The notes: generated by a model from the letters alone, not told the origin. A stretch of 64,000 nt of DNA from Rugamonas rubra (GCF_900114705.1 NZ_FOTW01000006.1:124001-188000); one strand, 5' to 3'. Positions 34,391 through 44,205 are shown, counted from the first letter of the stretch. Program-made: numbers and translations.

Positions 34391-35731
34391 ATGAGCCAGG
34401 CTCCGCCGCCGCAACGCCCCGCCCCCGTCTCCCTGCGCACCGCCTTCTGGTATTGGCTCAAACTCGGCTTCATCAGCTTTGGCGGCCCGGCCGGCCAAAT
34501 CGCCATGATGCACAGCGAACTGGTGGAAAAGCGCCGCTGGATCTCCGAACAACGCTTCCTGCACGCCCTCAACTACTGCATGCTGCTGCCCGGCCCGGAG
34601 GCGACCCAGTTGGCCGTCTACATCGGCTGGCTGCTCCACCGCACACCCGGCGCGATTGTTGCCGGCGTGCTGTTCGTGCTGCCATCTCTGCTGATCCTGA
34701 TCGCTTTGTCGTGGATCTACATGGCATTCGGCAGCGTTCCCGCCGTCGCCGCAGTCCTCTACGGGATCAAGCCGGCGGTGGTCGCCATCGTGCTGGCGGC
34801 GGCCTGGCGCATCGGCTCGCGCACGCTGAGGAACGCCGCCCTGGCCGGCATTGCCGTGGCCTCGTTCGTCGCCATCGCCGTGCTACACCTGCCATTTCCC
34901 GCCATCGTGCTCGGTGCCGCCCTGCTCGGCCTGGTCGGCGGCAAGTTCTGGCCGCGCTATTTCCAGATCGGCGGCCAGCATCCCGAGCGCAAGACCTCCT
35001 ACGGCCCGGCCATCATCGACGACGACACGCCGACGCCGGCCCACGCCCGCTTTTCCTGGGCCGGCCTGGTCCGCGTCGCCTTGGCCGGCGCCGCGCTGGG
35101 GCTGGCCCCCTGGCTGCTGCTGGCCGGACTGTACGGGCCGCGCCAGGTGCTGGCGCAGATGGGCTGGTTCTTCACCAAGGCCGCCCTGCTGACCTTCGGC
35201 GGCGCCTACGCGGTCCTGCCCTACGTCTACCAGGGCGCGGTCGACCATTTCCAATGGCTGAGCGGGCCGCAGATGATCGACGGCCTGGCGCTGGGCGAAA
35301 GCACGCCCGGCCCGCTGATCATGATCGTCGCCTTTGTCGGCTTCGTCGGCGCCTGGGGCCAGGCCGCGCCCGGCGCCGTGCTCGGCCTGGCCGGCGCGGC
35401 CGGCGCGGCGGTGGCCGCCTTCTTCACCTTCCTGCCGTCCTTCGTCTTCATTTTGGCCGGCGGCCCGCTGGTCGAGGCCAGCCGCGACAACATCCGCATG
35501 ACGGCGCCGCTGACCGCCATCTCGGCCGCCGTGGTCGGCGTCATCGTCAGCCTGGCGCTGTTCTTCGGCGAGCACGTGTTCCGGCTGGAAACCCCGGCGC
35601 CGCGTTGGGACCTCGCCGCCGTCGCCATCGGCGCGGCCGCCTGCGTCGCCCTGTTGCGCTTCAAGGTCGGCACCATCAAACTATTGCTGGCCTGTGCGCT
35701 GGCTGGCCTCGTGCTATCGTATTCAACTTAG
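34391..35731 (+). CDS. chrA: ChrA-type chromate / anion transporter
   Basis: 446 residues in two homologous CHR halves of the long-chain ChrA family. The first half has FWYWLKLGFISFGGPAGQIA and LNYCMLLPGPEATQLAVYIG; the second has MGWFFTKAALLTFGGAYAVL and IDGLALGESTPGPLIMIVAF. About ten to twelve transmembrane helices are predicted. The family exports chromate by proton exchange; in genomes without other chromate genes the substrate is often untested. It is followed after 54 bases by moaA; a link between molybdenum-cofactor genes and an oxyanion transporter is possible, but only inferred from position. Confidence 0.93.
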   Translation: MSQAPPPQRPAPVSLRTAFWYWLKLGFISFGGPAGQIAMMHSELVEKRRWISEQRFLHALNYCMLLPGPEATQLAVYIGWLLHRTPGAIVAGVLFVLPSLLILIALSWIYMAFGSVPAVAAVLYGIKPAVVAIVLAAAWRIGSRTLRNAALAGIAVASFVAIAVLHLPFPAIVLGAALLGLVGGKFWPRYFQIGGQHPERKTSYGPAIIDDDTPTPAHARFSWAGLVRVALAGAALGLAPWLLLAGLYGPRQVLAQMGWFFTKAALLTFGGAYAVLPYVYQGAVDHFQWLSGPQMIDGLALGESTPGPLIMIVAFVGFVGAWGQAAPGAVLGLAGAAGAAVAAFFTFLPSFVFILAGGPLVEASRDNIRMTAPLTAISAAVVGVIVSLALFFGEHVFRLETPAPRWDLAAVAIGAAACVALLRFKVGTIKLLLACALAGLVLSYST

Positions 35732-35785
35732 GCTTGATATCCGGGCTTTCCATTTGTACGTTCCAAGCGGTAACATTGCGAATTC

Positions 35786-36895
35786 ATGGCTGAAAAAATC
35801 ATCATAGTGTCCGACGGCCGCGCCCTGGCGCCGGCCGTTCCCGCGATCCTGGAGGCACCGACCGGACGCGTCGAGGACCAGCTCGCCCGGCCGCTGCACG
35901 ACCTGCGCATCTCCGTCACCGACCGCTGCAACTTCCGCTGCGTCTATTGCATGCCCAAGGCGCTGTTCGACAAGGACTACGCCTACCTGCCGCACGGCGC
36001 CCTGCTGTCCTTCGAGGAGATCACCCGCCTGGCGCGCCTGTTCATCGCCCACGGCGTCGAAAAGATCCGCCTGACCGGCGGCGAGCCGCTGCTGCGCAAG
36101 AACATCGAAAGGCTGGTCGGCATGCTGGCCGAGCTGAAGACCGTGCACGGCCGCCCGCTCGACCTGACCCTGACCACCAACGCCTCGCTACTGGCGCAAA
36201 AGGCGCAGTCGCTCAAGGACGCCGGCCTGCGCCGCGTCACCGTCTCGCTCGACTCGCTCGACGACGCCACCTTCAAGCGCATGAACGACGTCGACTTCGC
36301 CGTCGCCGACGTGCTCAAGGGCATAGACATGGCCCACCAGGTCGGCCTCGGCCCGATCAAGATCAACATGGTGGTCAAGGGCGGCATGAACGACCAGGAG
36401 ATCGTGCCGATGGCGCGCCACTTCAAAGGCTCGCCCTACATCCTGCGCTTCATCGAGTACATGGACGTCGGCGCCTCGAACGGCTGGAACATGGCCGAGG
36501 TGGTCCCCTCGGCCGAGGTGGCGCGGCGCATCCACGCCGAGTTGCCGCTCGAACCTCTGGGCGCCAACTACACCGGCGAGACGGCGGCGCGCTGGCGCTA
36601 CCTCGACGGCGGCGGCGAGATCGGCCTGATCTCCAGCGTCACCCAGGCCTTCTGCAAGGACTGCTCGCGCGCCCGCCTGTCGACCGAGGGCAAGCTGTAC
36701 ACCTGCCTGTTCGCCAGCCGCGGCCACGACCTGCGCGCCCTGCTGCGCGGCGGCAACAACGACGCCGAAATCAGCAGCGTGCTGGCCGGCCTGTGGCGCG
36801 GCCGCGCCGACCGCTATTCGGAACTACGCACCATCAATACCAGCGGCCTGTCCGGCCGCGCCAACAAAGTCGAAATGTCTTACATCGGGGGATAG
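35786..36895 (+). CDS. moaA: GTP 3',8-cyclase MoaA
   Basis: 369 residues. MoaA is the radical-SAM enzyme that starts molybdenum-cofactor synthesis from GTP together with MoaC. The N-terminal 4Fe-4S motif is [11 protein letters not shown] (Cys 48, 52, 55). The C-terminal cluster lies in [20 protein letters not shown]. The chain ends in the conserved Gly-Gly (SYIGG) needed for activity. It is about 30 residues longer at the N-terminus than the E. coli enzyme, as is usual in beta-proteobacteria. The stop lies one base before the TTG start of the next gene. moaC, moaD and moaE are not in the window. Confidence 0.96.
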   Translation: MAEKIIIVSDGRALAPAVPAILEAPTGRVEDQLARPLHDLRISVTDRCNFRCVYCMPKALFDKDYAYLPHGALLSFEEITRLARLFIAHGVEKIRLTGGEPLLRKNIERLVGMLAELKTVHGRPLDLTLTTNASLLAQKAQSLKDAGLRRVTVSLDSLDDATFKRMNDVDFAVADVLKGIDMAHQVGLGPIKINMVVKGGMNDQEIVPMARHFKGSPYILRFIEYMDVGASNGWNMAEVVPSAEVARRIHAELPLEPLGANYTGETAARWRYLDGGGEIGLISSVTQAFCKDCSRARLSTEGKLYTCLFASRGHDLRALLRGGNNDAEISSVLAGLWRGRADRYSELRTINTSGLSGRANKVEMSYIGG

Positions 36896-36896
36896 C

Positions 36897-38795
36897 TTGT
36901 CATTCAAACACACCGTCAGCGGCCTGATCCTGGCCGGCGGCCGCGCCACCCGCATGGGCCGCGTCGACAAAGGCCTGCAACCCTTCCGTGGCATGGCCAT
37001 GGTCGCCCACGTGCTGCAACGGCTGGCGCCGCAGGTGGCCGGCGTGGCCATCAACGCCAACCGCAACCTGCCGGCCTACGAGAGCTACTGCACGCCCGTC
37101 TGGCCGGACGAGCTGAGCGGCTTCGAAGGCCCGCTGGCCGGCCTGCAGACCGGCCTGCGCCACTGTGACACGCCGCTGCTGCTCACCGTGCCCTGCGACT
37201 CGCCCTTCCTGCCCGACGACCTGGCGGCCCGGCTGCACCAGGCGCTGAGCGAACAGGACGCCGACCTGGCCGTCGCCGTCACCATGGAGGTGGACGAGTC
37301 CGGCCAGCTGCGGCGCCAGGTGCATCCGGTGTTCAGCCTGCTCAAGACCAGCCTGCTGCCCCAGCTCAGCGCCTACCTCGACAGCGGCAACCGCCGCATG
37401 GACGGCTGGTACGGCGCGATCCGCGTCGCCGAGGTGCTGTTCGACGACGCCGCCGCCTTCCGCAACATCAACACCTTGGGCGAGCTGCAGCAGTACGAGC
37501 ACGGCGCGCCGGCCAACGCGCCGACGCTGGCCCAGGTGGTCGGCTGCCTGGCCGACTACGACCCGGAGGCGCTGCCGGTGCGCCACGCCCAACGCATCAT
37601 CGGCGAGTTCATCACGCCGATCGAGGCGGTCGAGCAGCTGGCCCTGCGCAGCGCGCTCGACCGCGTGCTGGCGGCCGACATCGTCTCGCCGATCAGCGTG
37701 CCGGCGCACGACAACTCGGCGATGGACGGCTACGCCCTGCGCGGCGCCGACCTGCCGGGCGACGCGCCCGTCACCTACAGCGTGGTCGGCACCATCCTGG
37801 CCGGCCGGCCGCACGCGCTGACGGTCGGCCCCGGCCAGTGCGTGCGCATCATGACCGGCGGCGTGATGCCGGACGGTTGCGACACCGTGCTGCCGCAGGA
37901 ACTAGCCGCGCTGATCAACGACGCCGGCGTGACCATCGCGCCCGGCGTGATCCGCGCCGGCGACAACCGCCGCTTCAAGGGCGAGGACCTGATGGCCGGC
38001 ACGCCCGCGCTGAAACGGGGCAAGATCATCCGCCCGGCCGACCTGGGCCTGATCGCCTCGCTCGGCCTGGCCGAGGTGGCCGTGCGGCGCCGCCTGCGCG
38101 TGGCCTTCTTCTCCACCGGCGACGAGCTGCGCTCGATCGGCCAGCCGCTAGCCGCCGGCTGCGTCTACGACAGCAACCGCTACACCATCTACGGCATGCT
38201 GCAGCGCCTCGGCTGCGAGGTGATCGACATGGGCATCGTCAAGGACGACCCGGCGGCGCTGGAGGCGGCGTTGCGCAGCGCCTGCGAGAACGCCGACGCC
38301 ATCGTCACCTCCGGCGGCGTCTCGGTCGGCGCCGCCGACTACACCAAGCAGATCATGGCGGCGCTGGGCGACGTCACCTTCTGGAAGATCGGCATGCGGC
38401 CCGGCCGCCCGCTGGCCTTCGGCAAGATCCACTCGAACCAGCACAGCGCCTTCCTGTTCGGCCTGCCCGGCAACCCGGTCGCGGTGATGGTGTCGTTCTA
38501 CTTCTTCGCCCGCGCCGCGCTGCTGCGCATGATGGGCGCCGAGGCGCCGCTGCCGCTGCTGCGCGTGCGTTCCAGCACGGCGATCCGCAAGAAGCCCGGC
38601 CGCACCGAGTACCAGCGCGGCATCCTCGGCACCGACGCCGACGGCCGGCCGCAGGTCGGCATCACCGGCTCGCAGGGCTCGGGCATTTTGCGCTCGATGT
38701 CGGAGGCCAACTGCATGGTGGTGCTGCACGACGAGCAGGGCAACGTCGCCGCCGGCGACCTGGTCGACGTGGTGCTGTTCGACGGCCTGGTCTAA
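36897..38795 (+). CDS. MobA-MoeA fusion: Mo-cofactor guanylyltransferase / molybdopterin molybdenumtransferase
   Basis: 632 residues in one uninterrupted frame, starting at TTG 36897 with GGGG just upstream and one base after the moaA stop. Residues 1-200 are MobA: GLILAGGRATRMG (9-21), Lys25, and Mg-binding PCDSP (99-103), ending FRNINTLGELQQY. Residues about 208-632 are MoeA: TLAQVVGCLADYDPEALPVR, then HDNSAMDGYALRG (271-283), the SGGVSVGAADY nucleotide motif and LPGNPVAVMVSF. The linker is only about ten residues (EHGAPANAP). MoeA inserts molybdate into adenylylated molybdopterin and MobA then attaches GMP, so consecutive steps are joined. In most proteobacteria these are separate genes. 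Confidence 0.93.
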   Translation: MSFKHTVSGLILAGGRATRMGRVDKGLQPFRGMAMVAHVLQRLAPQVAGVAINANRNLPAYESYCTPVWPDELSGFEGPLAGLQTGLRHCDTPLLLTVPCDSPFLPDDLAARLHQALSEQDADLAVAVTMEVDESGQLRRQVHPVFSLLKTSLLPQLSAYLDSGNRRMDGWYGAIRVAEVLFDDAAAFRNINTLGELQQYEHGAPANAPTLAQVVGCLADYDPEALPVRHAQRIIGEFITPIEAVEQLALRSALDRVLAADIVSPISVPAHDNSAMDGYALRGADLPGDAPVTYSVVGTILAGRPHALTVGPGQCVRIMTGGVMPDGCDTVLPQELAALINDAGVTIAPGVIRAGDNRRFKGEDLMAGTPALKRGKIIRPADLGLIASLGLAEVAVRRRLRVAFFSTGDELRSIGQPLAAGCVYDSNRYTIYGMLQRLGCEVIDMGIVKDDPAALEAALRSACENADAIVTSGGVSVGAADYTKQIMAALGDVTFWKIGMRPGRPLAFGKIHSNQHSAFLFGLPGNPVAVMVSFYFFARAALLRMMGAEAPLPLLRVRSSTAIRKKPGRTEYQRGILGTDADGRPQVGITGSQGSGILRSMSEANCMVVLHDEQGNVAAGDLVDVVLFDGLV

Positions 38796-38814
38796 GGCCG
38801 GACGGCGGCGCGCC

Positions 38815-40845
38815 TCAACCGTCGCCGCGCTCCGCCCCGCCGCCCTCGCCGTCGGCCTGCCCGCGCAGGCGCGACATCGCCTCGGCCGCGCTGGCGAACA
38901 GCGCCGGGTCCTTCTCGATGCGGCGGAAGGCGTTGCCCAGGCAGGCGCGCATGAAGGTGCTGTGGGTGTAGCGCGTCACCTTGCTGTAGAAGCGCTCGGT
39001 CAGGCCGTTGACCATCGCCACATAGTCGTCCATCAGCTCCGGCGTGATCGAGAAGTGGTCGTAGTTGATCACCGCCGGCACCTTGTGGCCGAGCGGCTCG
39101 AGCAGCGCCGCCACCTTCTGCCGGATCGCCTCGATGGCGGCCACGTCGGCCACCTCGAAGCCGGAGAAGTTGACGAAGAAGACCTGCTGGCGCGGATCGT
39201 ACAACAGCCGCTGCGCCAGCGGCTGGGCCAGGAAGTTGACGCGCCAGCCCATCGGCGCCGGCGCGAAGATGCGCGCGTCCATCGTCTTCAACTGCGCGCT
39301 GAGCAGCGGCCGGAAGCCCATCCGCGCGAAGATGTCGCGCTCCAGGTCGACGCCCGGCGCCACCTCGACCAGCTCGAGCCCCTGCTCCATCAGGCGGAAC
39401 ACGCAGCGCTCGGTGATGTACAAGGCGCTCTGGCCGCGCTTGAGCGCATAGGCGCCGCTGTAGGTGCGGTGCTCGACCTCGTCGACGAACTTGATCGAGC
39501 GGCCCTCCTGCACGATGCGCAACTGGCCGCCGCGCACCGCCACCTTCAAGCCGCCGGCGGTAAAGGTGCCGACGAAGACCACCTTCTTGGCGTTCTGGCT
39601 GATGTTGATGAAGCCGCCCGCGCCGGCCAGCCGCTCGCCGAACTTGCTGACGTTCAGATTGCCGTGCCGGTCGGCCTGCGCCAGGCCGAGGAAGGCCACG
39701 TCGAGCCCGCCTCCGTCGTAGAAGTCGAACTGCGAGGGCTGGTCGATGATGGCGTCGGCGTTGCTGGCGGCGCCGAAGTTCAAGCCGCCGGCCGGCAGGC
39801 CGCCGATCACGCCCGGCTCCGCCGTCAGGGTCAGCAGGTCGAGCAGCTTCTCCTCGGCCGCCACCGCCGCGATCCCCTCCGGCATGCCGATGCCCAGGTT
39901 GACCACGCTGTTGGGGCGCAGCTCCATCAGCGCGCGGCGGGCGATGATCTTGCGCTCGCTCAGCGCCATCGGCGCCAGCGCGTGCAGCGGCACGCGCAGC
40001 TCGCCGGCGAAGGCCGCGCTGTACGGCTCGGCGAAGGTCTGCATGTGGTACTCCGGCTTCTCCGCCACCACCACGCAATCGACCAGGATGCCGGGGATCT
40101 TCACCTGGCGCGGATTGAGCGTGCCCCGTTCGGCGATGCGCTCGACCTGGACGATGACGATGCCGCCCGAGTTGTGCGCCGCCATGGCGATGGCCAGCGC
40201 CTCCAGGGTCAGCGCCTCGCGCTCCATGGTCACGTTGCCGTTGGCGTCCGCCGTGGTGCCACGGACGATGCCGACGTGGATCGGCTGGGCCTTGTAGAAC
40301 AGCTGTTCGCGGCCGCCCAGCGTGGTCAGCTCGACCAGCTCCTCGGTGGTGCGCGCGTTGACCTTGCCGCCGCCGTGGCGCGGGTCGACGAAGGTGTCCA
40401 GGCCGACGTGGGTCAGCAGGCCGGGCTTGCCGGCGGCGATGTCGCGGAACAGCTGGCTGATCACGCCCTGCGGCAGGTTGTAGGCCTCGATCTGGTTGGC
40501 CGTGGCCAGCTTCTGCAGGCCCGGCACCAGGCCCCAGTGGCCGCCGACGACGCGCTTGAGCATGCCGGCGTGGGCCAGGTGGTTCAGGCCGCGATGCTTG
40601 CCGTCGCCCTGCCCGGCCGCGTAGATCAGGGTCAGCCCGCGCGGATGGCCGCCGCCCTCGGCCGCCAGGAAGCGCTGCTCCAGCGCCACCGCGATGTTCT
40701 CGGCGAAGCCGACGCCGACGAAGCCGCCGGTGGCGATGGTGTCGCCGTCGCGGATCAAGCCGACCGCGTCGGCCGCGCTGACGATCTTGTTGCGCTGGAC
40801 AGCGGGCATGCCGCTGGACGAGAAATCGAAGCTACGACTGGGCAT
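38815..40845 (-). CDS. Acyl-CoA:acetate/3-ketoacid CoA-transferase, fused subunits with C-terminal extension
   Basis: 676 residues. A family I CoA-transferase with alpha and beta halves in one chain, as in propionate CoA-transferase. The alpha half has [20 protein letters not shown] and [20 protein letters not shown]. The beta half has [18 protein letters not shown] and the catalytic Glu in [18 protein letters not shown] (about residue 350). The core ends near residue 530. About 145 further residues follow with an alpha/beta pattern ([20 protein letters not shown], then [20 protein letters not shown]), so it is longer than the roughly 520-residue family norm. It moves CoA between short-chain acids; the acids cannot be told. 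It lies 130 bases after rmuC. Confidence 0.9.
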   Translation of the reverse strand: MPSRSFDFSSSGMPAVQRNKIVSAADAVGLIRDGDTIATGGFVGVGFAENIAVALEQRFLAAEGGGHPRGLTLIYAAGQGDGKHRGLNHLAHAGMLKRVVGGHWGLVPGLQKLATANQIEAYNLPQGVISQLFRDIAAGKPGLLTHVGLDTFVDPRHGGGKVNARTTEELVELTTLGGREQLFYKAQPIHVGIVRGTTADANGNVTMEREALTLEALAIAMAAHNSGGIVIVQVERIAERGTLNPRQVKIPGILVDCVVVAEKPEYHMQTFAEPYSAAFAGELRVPLHALAPMALSERKIIARRALMELRPNSVVNLGIGMPEGIAAVAAEEKLLDLLTLTAEPGVIGGLPAGGLNFGAASNADAIIDQPSQFDFYDGGGLDVAFLGLAQADRHGNLNVSKFGERLAGAGGFINISQNAKKVVFVGTFTAGGLKVAVRGGQLRIVQEGRSIKFVDEVEHRTYSGAYALKRGQSALYITERCVFRLMEQGLELVEVAPGVDLERDIFARMGFRPLLSAQLKTMDARIFAPAPMGWRVNFLAQPLAQRLLYDPRQQVFFVNFSGFEVADVAAIEAIRQKVAALLEPLGHKVPAVINYDHFSITPELMDDYVAMVNGLTERFYSKVTRYTHSTFMRACLGNAFRRIEKDPALFASAAEAMSRLRGQADGEGGGAERGDG

Positions 40846-40975
40846 GATGGTCTCCGCTAAATGGCTACGTTGATGCAGCTCTGTTTGTGCGTGGTACTCG
40901 TGCGGCGTCTTGCGGTAGTTCGTTCAGTGTCTTGCTGTGCTTCCTGCAGCGGTTCGTGCAGCGGCCGGCGCCGGT

Positions 40976-42319
40976 CTAGTTCAGTTCCAGGTCGGCGGCG
41001 TCCATCTCCGGTCCCAGCAGCAGCTGCGCCGCCTCGCTCGGCAGCGCCTCCACCGACTTCAGCTTGCGCGCCATCTGCCGGCTGCGCACCTCGGCCGACT
41101 CGATGTTCTTGGCGGCCCGTTCCAGCGTGGTCTTGGTGGCGGCCAGCACGTCGCCGAACTTGGAAAACTCGGTCTTGACCGCGCCCAGCACCTGCCACAC
41201 CTCCGACGAGCGCTTTTCCAGCGCCAGCGTGCGGAAGCCCATTTGCAGGCTGTTGAGCAGCGCCGACAGGGTCGACGGCCCGGCGATGCTGACGCGCTGT
41301 TCGCGCTGCAGGTCGTCGGCCAGGCCGGGCCGGCGCATCACCTCGGCGTACAGGCCCTCGGTGGGCAGGAACAGGATGGCGAAATCGGTGGTGTGCGGCG
41401 GCGACAGATACTTCTCGGCGATGGTCTTGGCCTCGCCGCGCACGGCGCGTTCCAGCTCGCGGCCGGCCAGCGCCACGCCGTCGGCGTCGGCCCGGTCGGC
41501 GGCGTCGAGCAGGCGCTCGTACTGCTCCTTGGGGAACTTGGCGTCGATCGGCATCCACACCGGCGCGCCGCCGTCGACATGGCCGGGCAGCTTGAGCGCG
41601 AACTCGACGCGCGCGCCGCTGCCGGCGATGGTCTCGATATTCTTGCCGTACTGCTCGGGCGTGAGCACCTGCTCGAGCAGCATCTCCAGCTGCACCTCGC
41701 CCCAGGTGCCGCGCGTCTTCACATTGGTCAGCACCCGCTTCAAATCGCCGACGCCGAGCGCCAGCTGCTGCATCTCGCCCAGGCCCTGGTGCACCCGCTC
41801 GAGCCGCTCGGAGACCTGTTTGAACGATTCGCTCAAGCGCGTCTCCAGGGTCGCGTGCAGCTTCTCGTCGACGGTCTTGCGCATCTCCTCGAGCCGCGCG
41901 CCGTTGTCGCTCTGCAGCTCGCGGATCTTGGTTTCAAGGGTGGCGCGCACCTCCAGCAGCCGCGCCGCGTTGGACTCGGTCAGGCCGGCCAGGGTCTGCC
42001 GCATGGTCTCGCCGAAGCGCTTCAGGCTGGCGGCCTGTTCCTCGCGGCCGCTCTGGCCCTGGGTTTCGATCTGCCGGCGCATGCCGTCGAGCTGCTGCAC
42101 GGTGGCGGCGTGGGCCTGCGCCAGGCTCTGCCCCATTTCCTGCCGGGTCGCCTGGGCGGTGGCCTGCAACTGCATGCGCACCTCGCGCTCGACCCGCTCG
42201 ATGCGTTCGAACAGCTCGGCGCCGCCGCCGCCCTGGCGCCCGCGCAGCAGCGCGACGATCTGCAGCGCCAGCACCACCACGGCCACGGTCAGCAGGACAT
42301 AGAATTCGATTTGGTTCAT
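40976..42319 (-). CDS. rmuC: DNA recombination protein RmuC
   Basis: 447 residues. An N-terminal membrane anchor (FYVLLTVAVVVLALQIVALL) is followed by a long coiled coil (about 35-190), then the RmuC PD-(D/E)XK-like domain with KTRGTWGEVQLEMLLEQVLT, MPIDAKFPKEQYERLLDAAD and TTDFAILFLPTEGLYAEVMR. RmuC limits recombination at inverted repeats, and the fold suggests a nuclease. It starts 15 bases after the truncated haemoglobin stop and so is probably co-transcribed with it. Confidence 0.94.
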   Translation of the reverse strand: MNQIEFYVLLTVAVVVLALQIVALLRGRQGGGGAELFERIERVEREVRMQLQATAQATRQEMGQSLAQAHAATVQQLDGMRRQIETQGQSGREEQAASLKRFGETMRQTLAGLTESNAARLLEVRATLETKIRELQSDNGARLEEMRKTVDEKLHATLETRLSESFKQVSERLERVHQGLGEMQQLALGVGDLKRVLTNVKTRGTWGEVQLEMLLEQVLTPEQYGKNIETIAGSGARVEFALKLPGHVDGGAPVWMPIDAKFPKEQYERLLDAADRADADGVALAGRELERAVRGEAKTIAEKYLSPPHTTDFAILFLPTEGLYAEVMRRPGLADDLQREQRVSIAGPSTLSALLNSLQMGFRTLALEKRSSEVWQVLGAVKTEFSKFGDVLAATKTTLERAAKNIESAEVRSRQMARKLKSVEALPSEAAQLLLGPEMDAADLELN

Positions 42320-42334
42320 ATGGAGGGGGCAGGG

Positions 42335-42724
42335 TTAGTCCGGCTTGTTGCGCATCCAGTCGGCGGTCTGGTAGAAGGACTCCATCAGACGCAGCCGCAG
42401 GTCCTCGGCCACGCCGACGTCCTCCATCGCCCAGGCCATCGCGCGCAGCCACTGGTCGCGCTCCTGCGTGCCGATGGCGAAGGGCATGTGGCGGGCGCGC
42501 AGGCGCGGGTGGCCGAAGCGCTCGACGTAGGCGTCCGGCCCGCCCATCCAACCGGTGAGGAACCAGAACAGGCGGTCGCGCGCGTTGTCCAGGGTCGGCG
42601 GGTGCGCCGAGCGCAGCAGCGCGAACTCCGGCTCCAGTTCCATCAGGTCATAAAAACGGTCGACCATCTCGCGCACGCGCGTCTCGCCGCCGATCACTTC
42701 ATAGAGGGATTGAGGTTCTGTCAT
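42335..42724 (-). CDS. Group II truncated haemoglobin
   Basis: 129 residues from the ATG at 42724 (MTEPQSLYEVIGGETRVREM); an ATG-ATG pair 4 codons upstream is an alternative. The family motifs are all present: SLYEVIGGE, the PRLRARHMPFAIG segment holding the proximal histidine, and the Trp of WLRAMAWAMEDV. These proteins bind oxygen, NO or peroxide with haem in the cytoplasm and are often linked to NO or low-oxygen stress. It lies 82-94 bases after jqsA and 15 bases before rmuC, on the same strand. That places it downstream of the FNR-type box in the jqs promoter region. Confidence 0.93.
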   Translation of the reverse strand: MTEPQSLYEVIGGETRVREMVDRFYDLMELEPEFALLRSAHPPTLDNARDRLFWFLTGWMGGPDAYVERFGHPRLRARHMPFAIGTQERDQWLRAMAWAMEDVGVAEDLRLRLMESFYQTADWMRNKPD

Positions 42725-42818
42725 AGCCGCCATCATAGCGCAAGGCCGGCCCGGCCGTCGCCGCCATCCGGCGCCCGCGCCGCGCCGCGTCGAGCCGCCG
42801 CGCCGGCCCGACCTGCCC

Positions 42819-44066
42819 TTAGACCAGCGCCAGCCGGCGCAGCCGCCGGGTCGACGACCAGCCCTCCAGCCCGACCTCGTCGCGGATGTCCGCGCAGGCC
42901 GCCAGCAACTGCTTGACCTGGGCCGGCTTGAGGCCGGCGTTCAGCGTCAGCCGCACCAGCGAGCGGTTCTTCGGCGTGGCCGGCGCGCAGAACATGGCGC
43001 CGTAGACGCCGTGCCGCTCCAGCGCCTTGCGCAGCGCCAGCGTCTTCGGCTCCGGCCCGGCCTCCAGCGCGATGATCTGCTCGCTGCCGTCGTCGACGTT
43101 GTAGCCCAGCTGGCGCAGGCTGTCGCGGATCAGGCGGGTCTGCCGGTGCAGCGCGGCGCGGCGGCCGTCGGCGCCGGCGACGAAGTCGAGGGCGGCGTCG
43201 AACCAGGCCAGCTCGTGGCTCAGCAGGCAGGAGCTGAAGATGGCCGGGCGCGACTCGGACAGGAAGTAGCCCTTGAACTTGCTCGAACAACTAATAATAC
43301 CGGCGCGCCCGGCGAAGGCCTTGGCCAGCGAGGCGGTGCGGAAGTGCACCCGCTCGCCCAGCCCCCACTGCGCCACCAGGCCGGCGCCGCCCGGGCCGTG
43401 CGTGCCCAGCGAATGCGACTCGTCGACGATCAGAATGCTGCCGCTGCGCTCGGCCAGCTCGGCCAGCTCGGCCAGCGGCGCCAGGCTGCCGTTGGTGCTG
43501 TAGAGCGAATCGACGACGATGATGCCGCGGCCGTGCTTGGCCAGCTGGCGCCGCAGGTGCGCCATGTCGTTGTGCAGGAAGGAGACGGCCGGCGCGCCGG
43601 CCGACTGCGCGCCCTCCCACAACGAGGCGTGCGCCTGCATGTCCAGGTAGACCGGAATGCCGGGGCCGGCCAGGCACTGCACCAGGCCGACGTTGGCGGC
43701 CCAGCCGGACTGCGCCAGGATGGCGTCCTCGGCGCCCATGAAGGCGGCGAACTTGCGCTCCAGCCGGTGCTGGGCGCTGCCCGCCTGCAGATACACGGCC
43801 GACATCAGCAGCTCGCCCTGGCTGTTTTGCAGCGCGCGCAGCTGCGCCTGCACCAGCGCCGGCTCGCCGGCCAGGCACAGGTAGTCGTTGCCGGCTAGAA
43901 AAATCGCGTCGGCCGGCGTCGGCTGCCAGGCGTGCGGATGCTCGCCGCCCAACAGTTTTTCGATCCGGGTCACATAGTGTTCATCCATGCGGCGGACGAC
44001 GAAATCGGGCATGGCATGTTCGGCACCGCGCGGACGCGGCAAGGTGGTGGCGATAGCGTTGGACAT
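42819..44066 (-). CDS. jqsA: Alpha-hydroxyketone autoinducer synthase, JqsA/CqsA/LqsA type
   Basis: 415 residues from the ATG at 44066, with AGGGGG 6 bases upstream. It is a PLP-dependent alpha-oxoamine synthase-family enzyme. The start of the conserved region (MPDFVVRRMDEHYVTRIEKL) matches the CqsA branch rather than KBL or BioF. IVDESHSLGTHGPGGAGLV (213-231) and the PLP-binding Lys249 in RTASLAKAFAGRAG are intact. CqsA makes CAI-1 from an acyl-CoA and SAM or aminobutyrate, LqsA makes LAI-1 in Legionella, and JqsA acts in Janthinobacterium sp. HH01. It is divergent from the kinase gene, with a perfect FNR-type palindrome 74-87 bases upstream of the ATG. The acyl length cannot be predicted from the sequence. 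Confidence 0.95.
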   Translation of the reverse strand: MSNAIATTLPRPRGAEHAMPDFVVRRMDEHYVTRIEKLLGGEHPHAWQPTPADAIFLAGNDYLCLAGEPALVQAQLRALQNSQGELLMSAVYLQAGSAQHRLERKFAAFMGAEDAILAQSGWAANVGLVQCLAGPGIPVYLDMQAHASLWEGAQSAGAPAVSFLHNDMAHLRRQLAKHGRGIIVVDSLYSTNGSLAPLAELAELAERSGSILIVDESHSLGTHGPGGAGLVAQWGLGERVHFRTASLAKAFAGRAGIISCSSKFKGYFLSESRPAIFSSCLLSHELAWFDAALDFVAGADGRRAALHRQTRLIRDSLRQLGYNVDDGSEQIIALEAGPEPKTLALRKALERHGVYGAMFCAPATPKNRSLVRLTLNAGLKPAQVKQLLAACADIRDEVGLEGWSSTRRLRRLALV

Positions 44067-44139
44067 GATTCCCCCTTCAGGAGTGGTTGTTTTTTAGAGA
44101 ACTACGCCCAAGACCTTGAGGCAAAAAAAACAAGGGAGA

Positions 44140-44153
44140 TTGATACGGATCAA
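44140..44153. promoter_or_regulatory. Perfect FNR/ANR-type box between jqsA and jqsS
   Basis: TTGAT-ACGG-ATCAA matches the FNR/ANR/DNR consensus TTGAT-N4-ATCAA at all ten positions. It lies in the 161-base divergent intergenic region, centred 80 bases from the jqsA ATG and 81 from the jqsS ATG. For jqsA a TCTAAA hexamer (minus strand, 44,093-44,098) would place the box near -61, a class I activator position. No good -10 was found for jqsS. Confidence 0.75.
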
Positions 44154-44205
44154 CAGTGCTATCGATTGCAATCAACAGCCCGGCAATTGAGGGGATCATG
44201 GCACC

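Noticed and set aside
35732..35785. Possible molybdenum-cofactor riboswitch before moaA
   Set aside because: Only 54 bases separate chrA and moaA, too few for that element, and no matching motif is seen.
36897..38795. MobA-MoeA fusion as an assembly artefact
   Set aside because: The linker is in frame, has normal codon use, and MoeA's own N-terminal block is complete, so a lost stop from sequencing error is not indicated; raw reads could still settle it.
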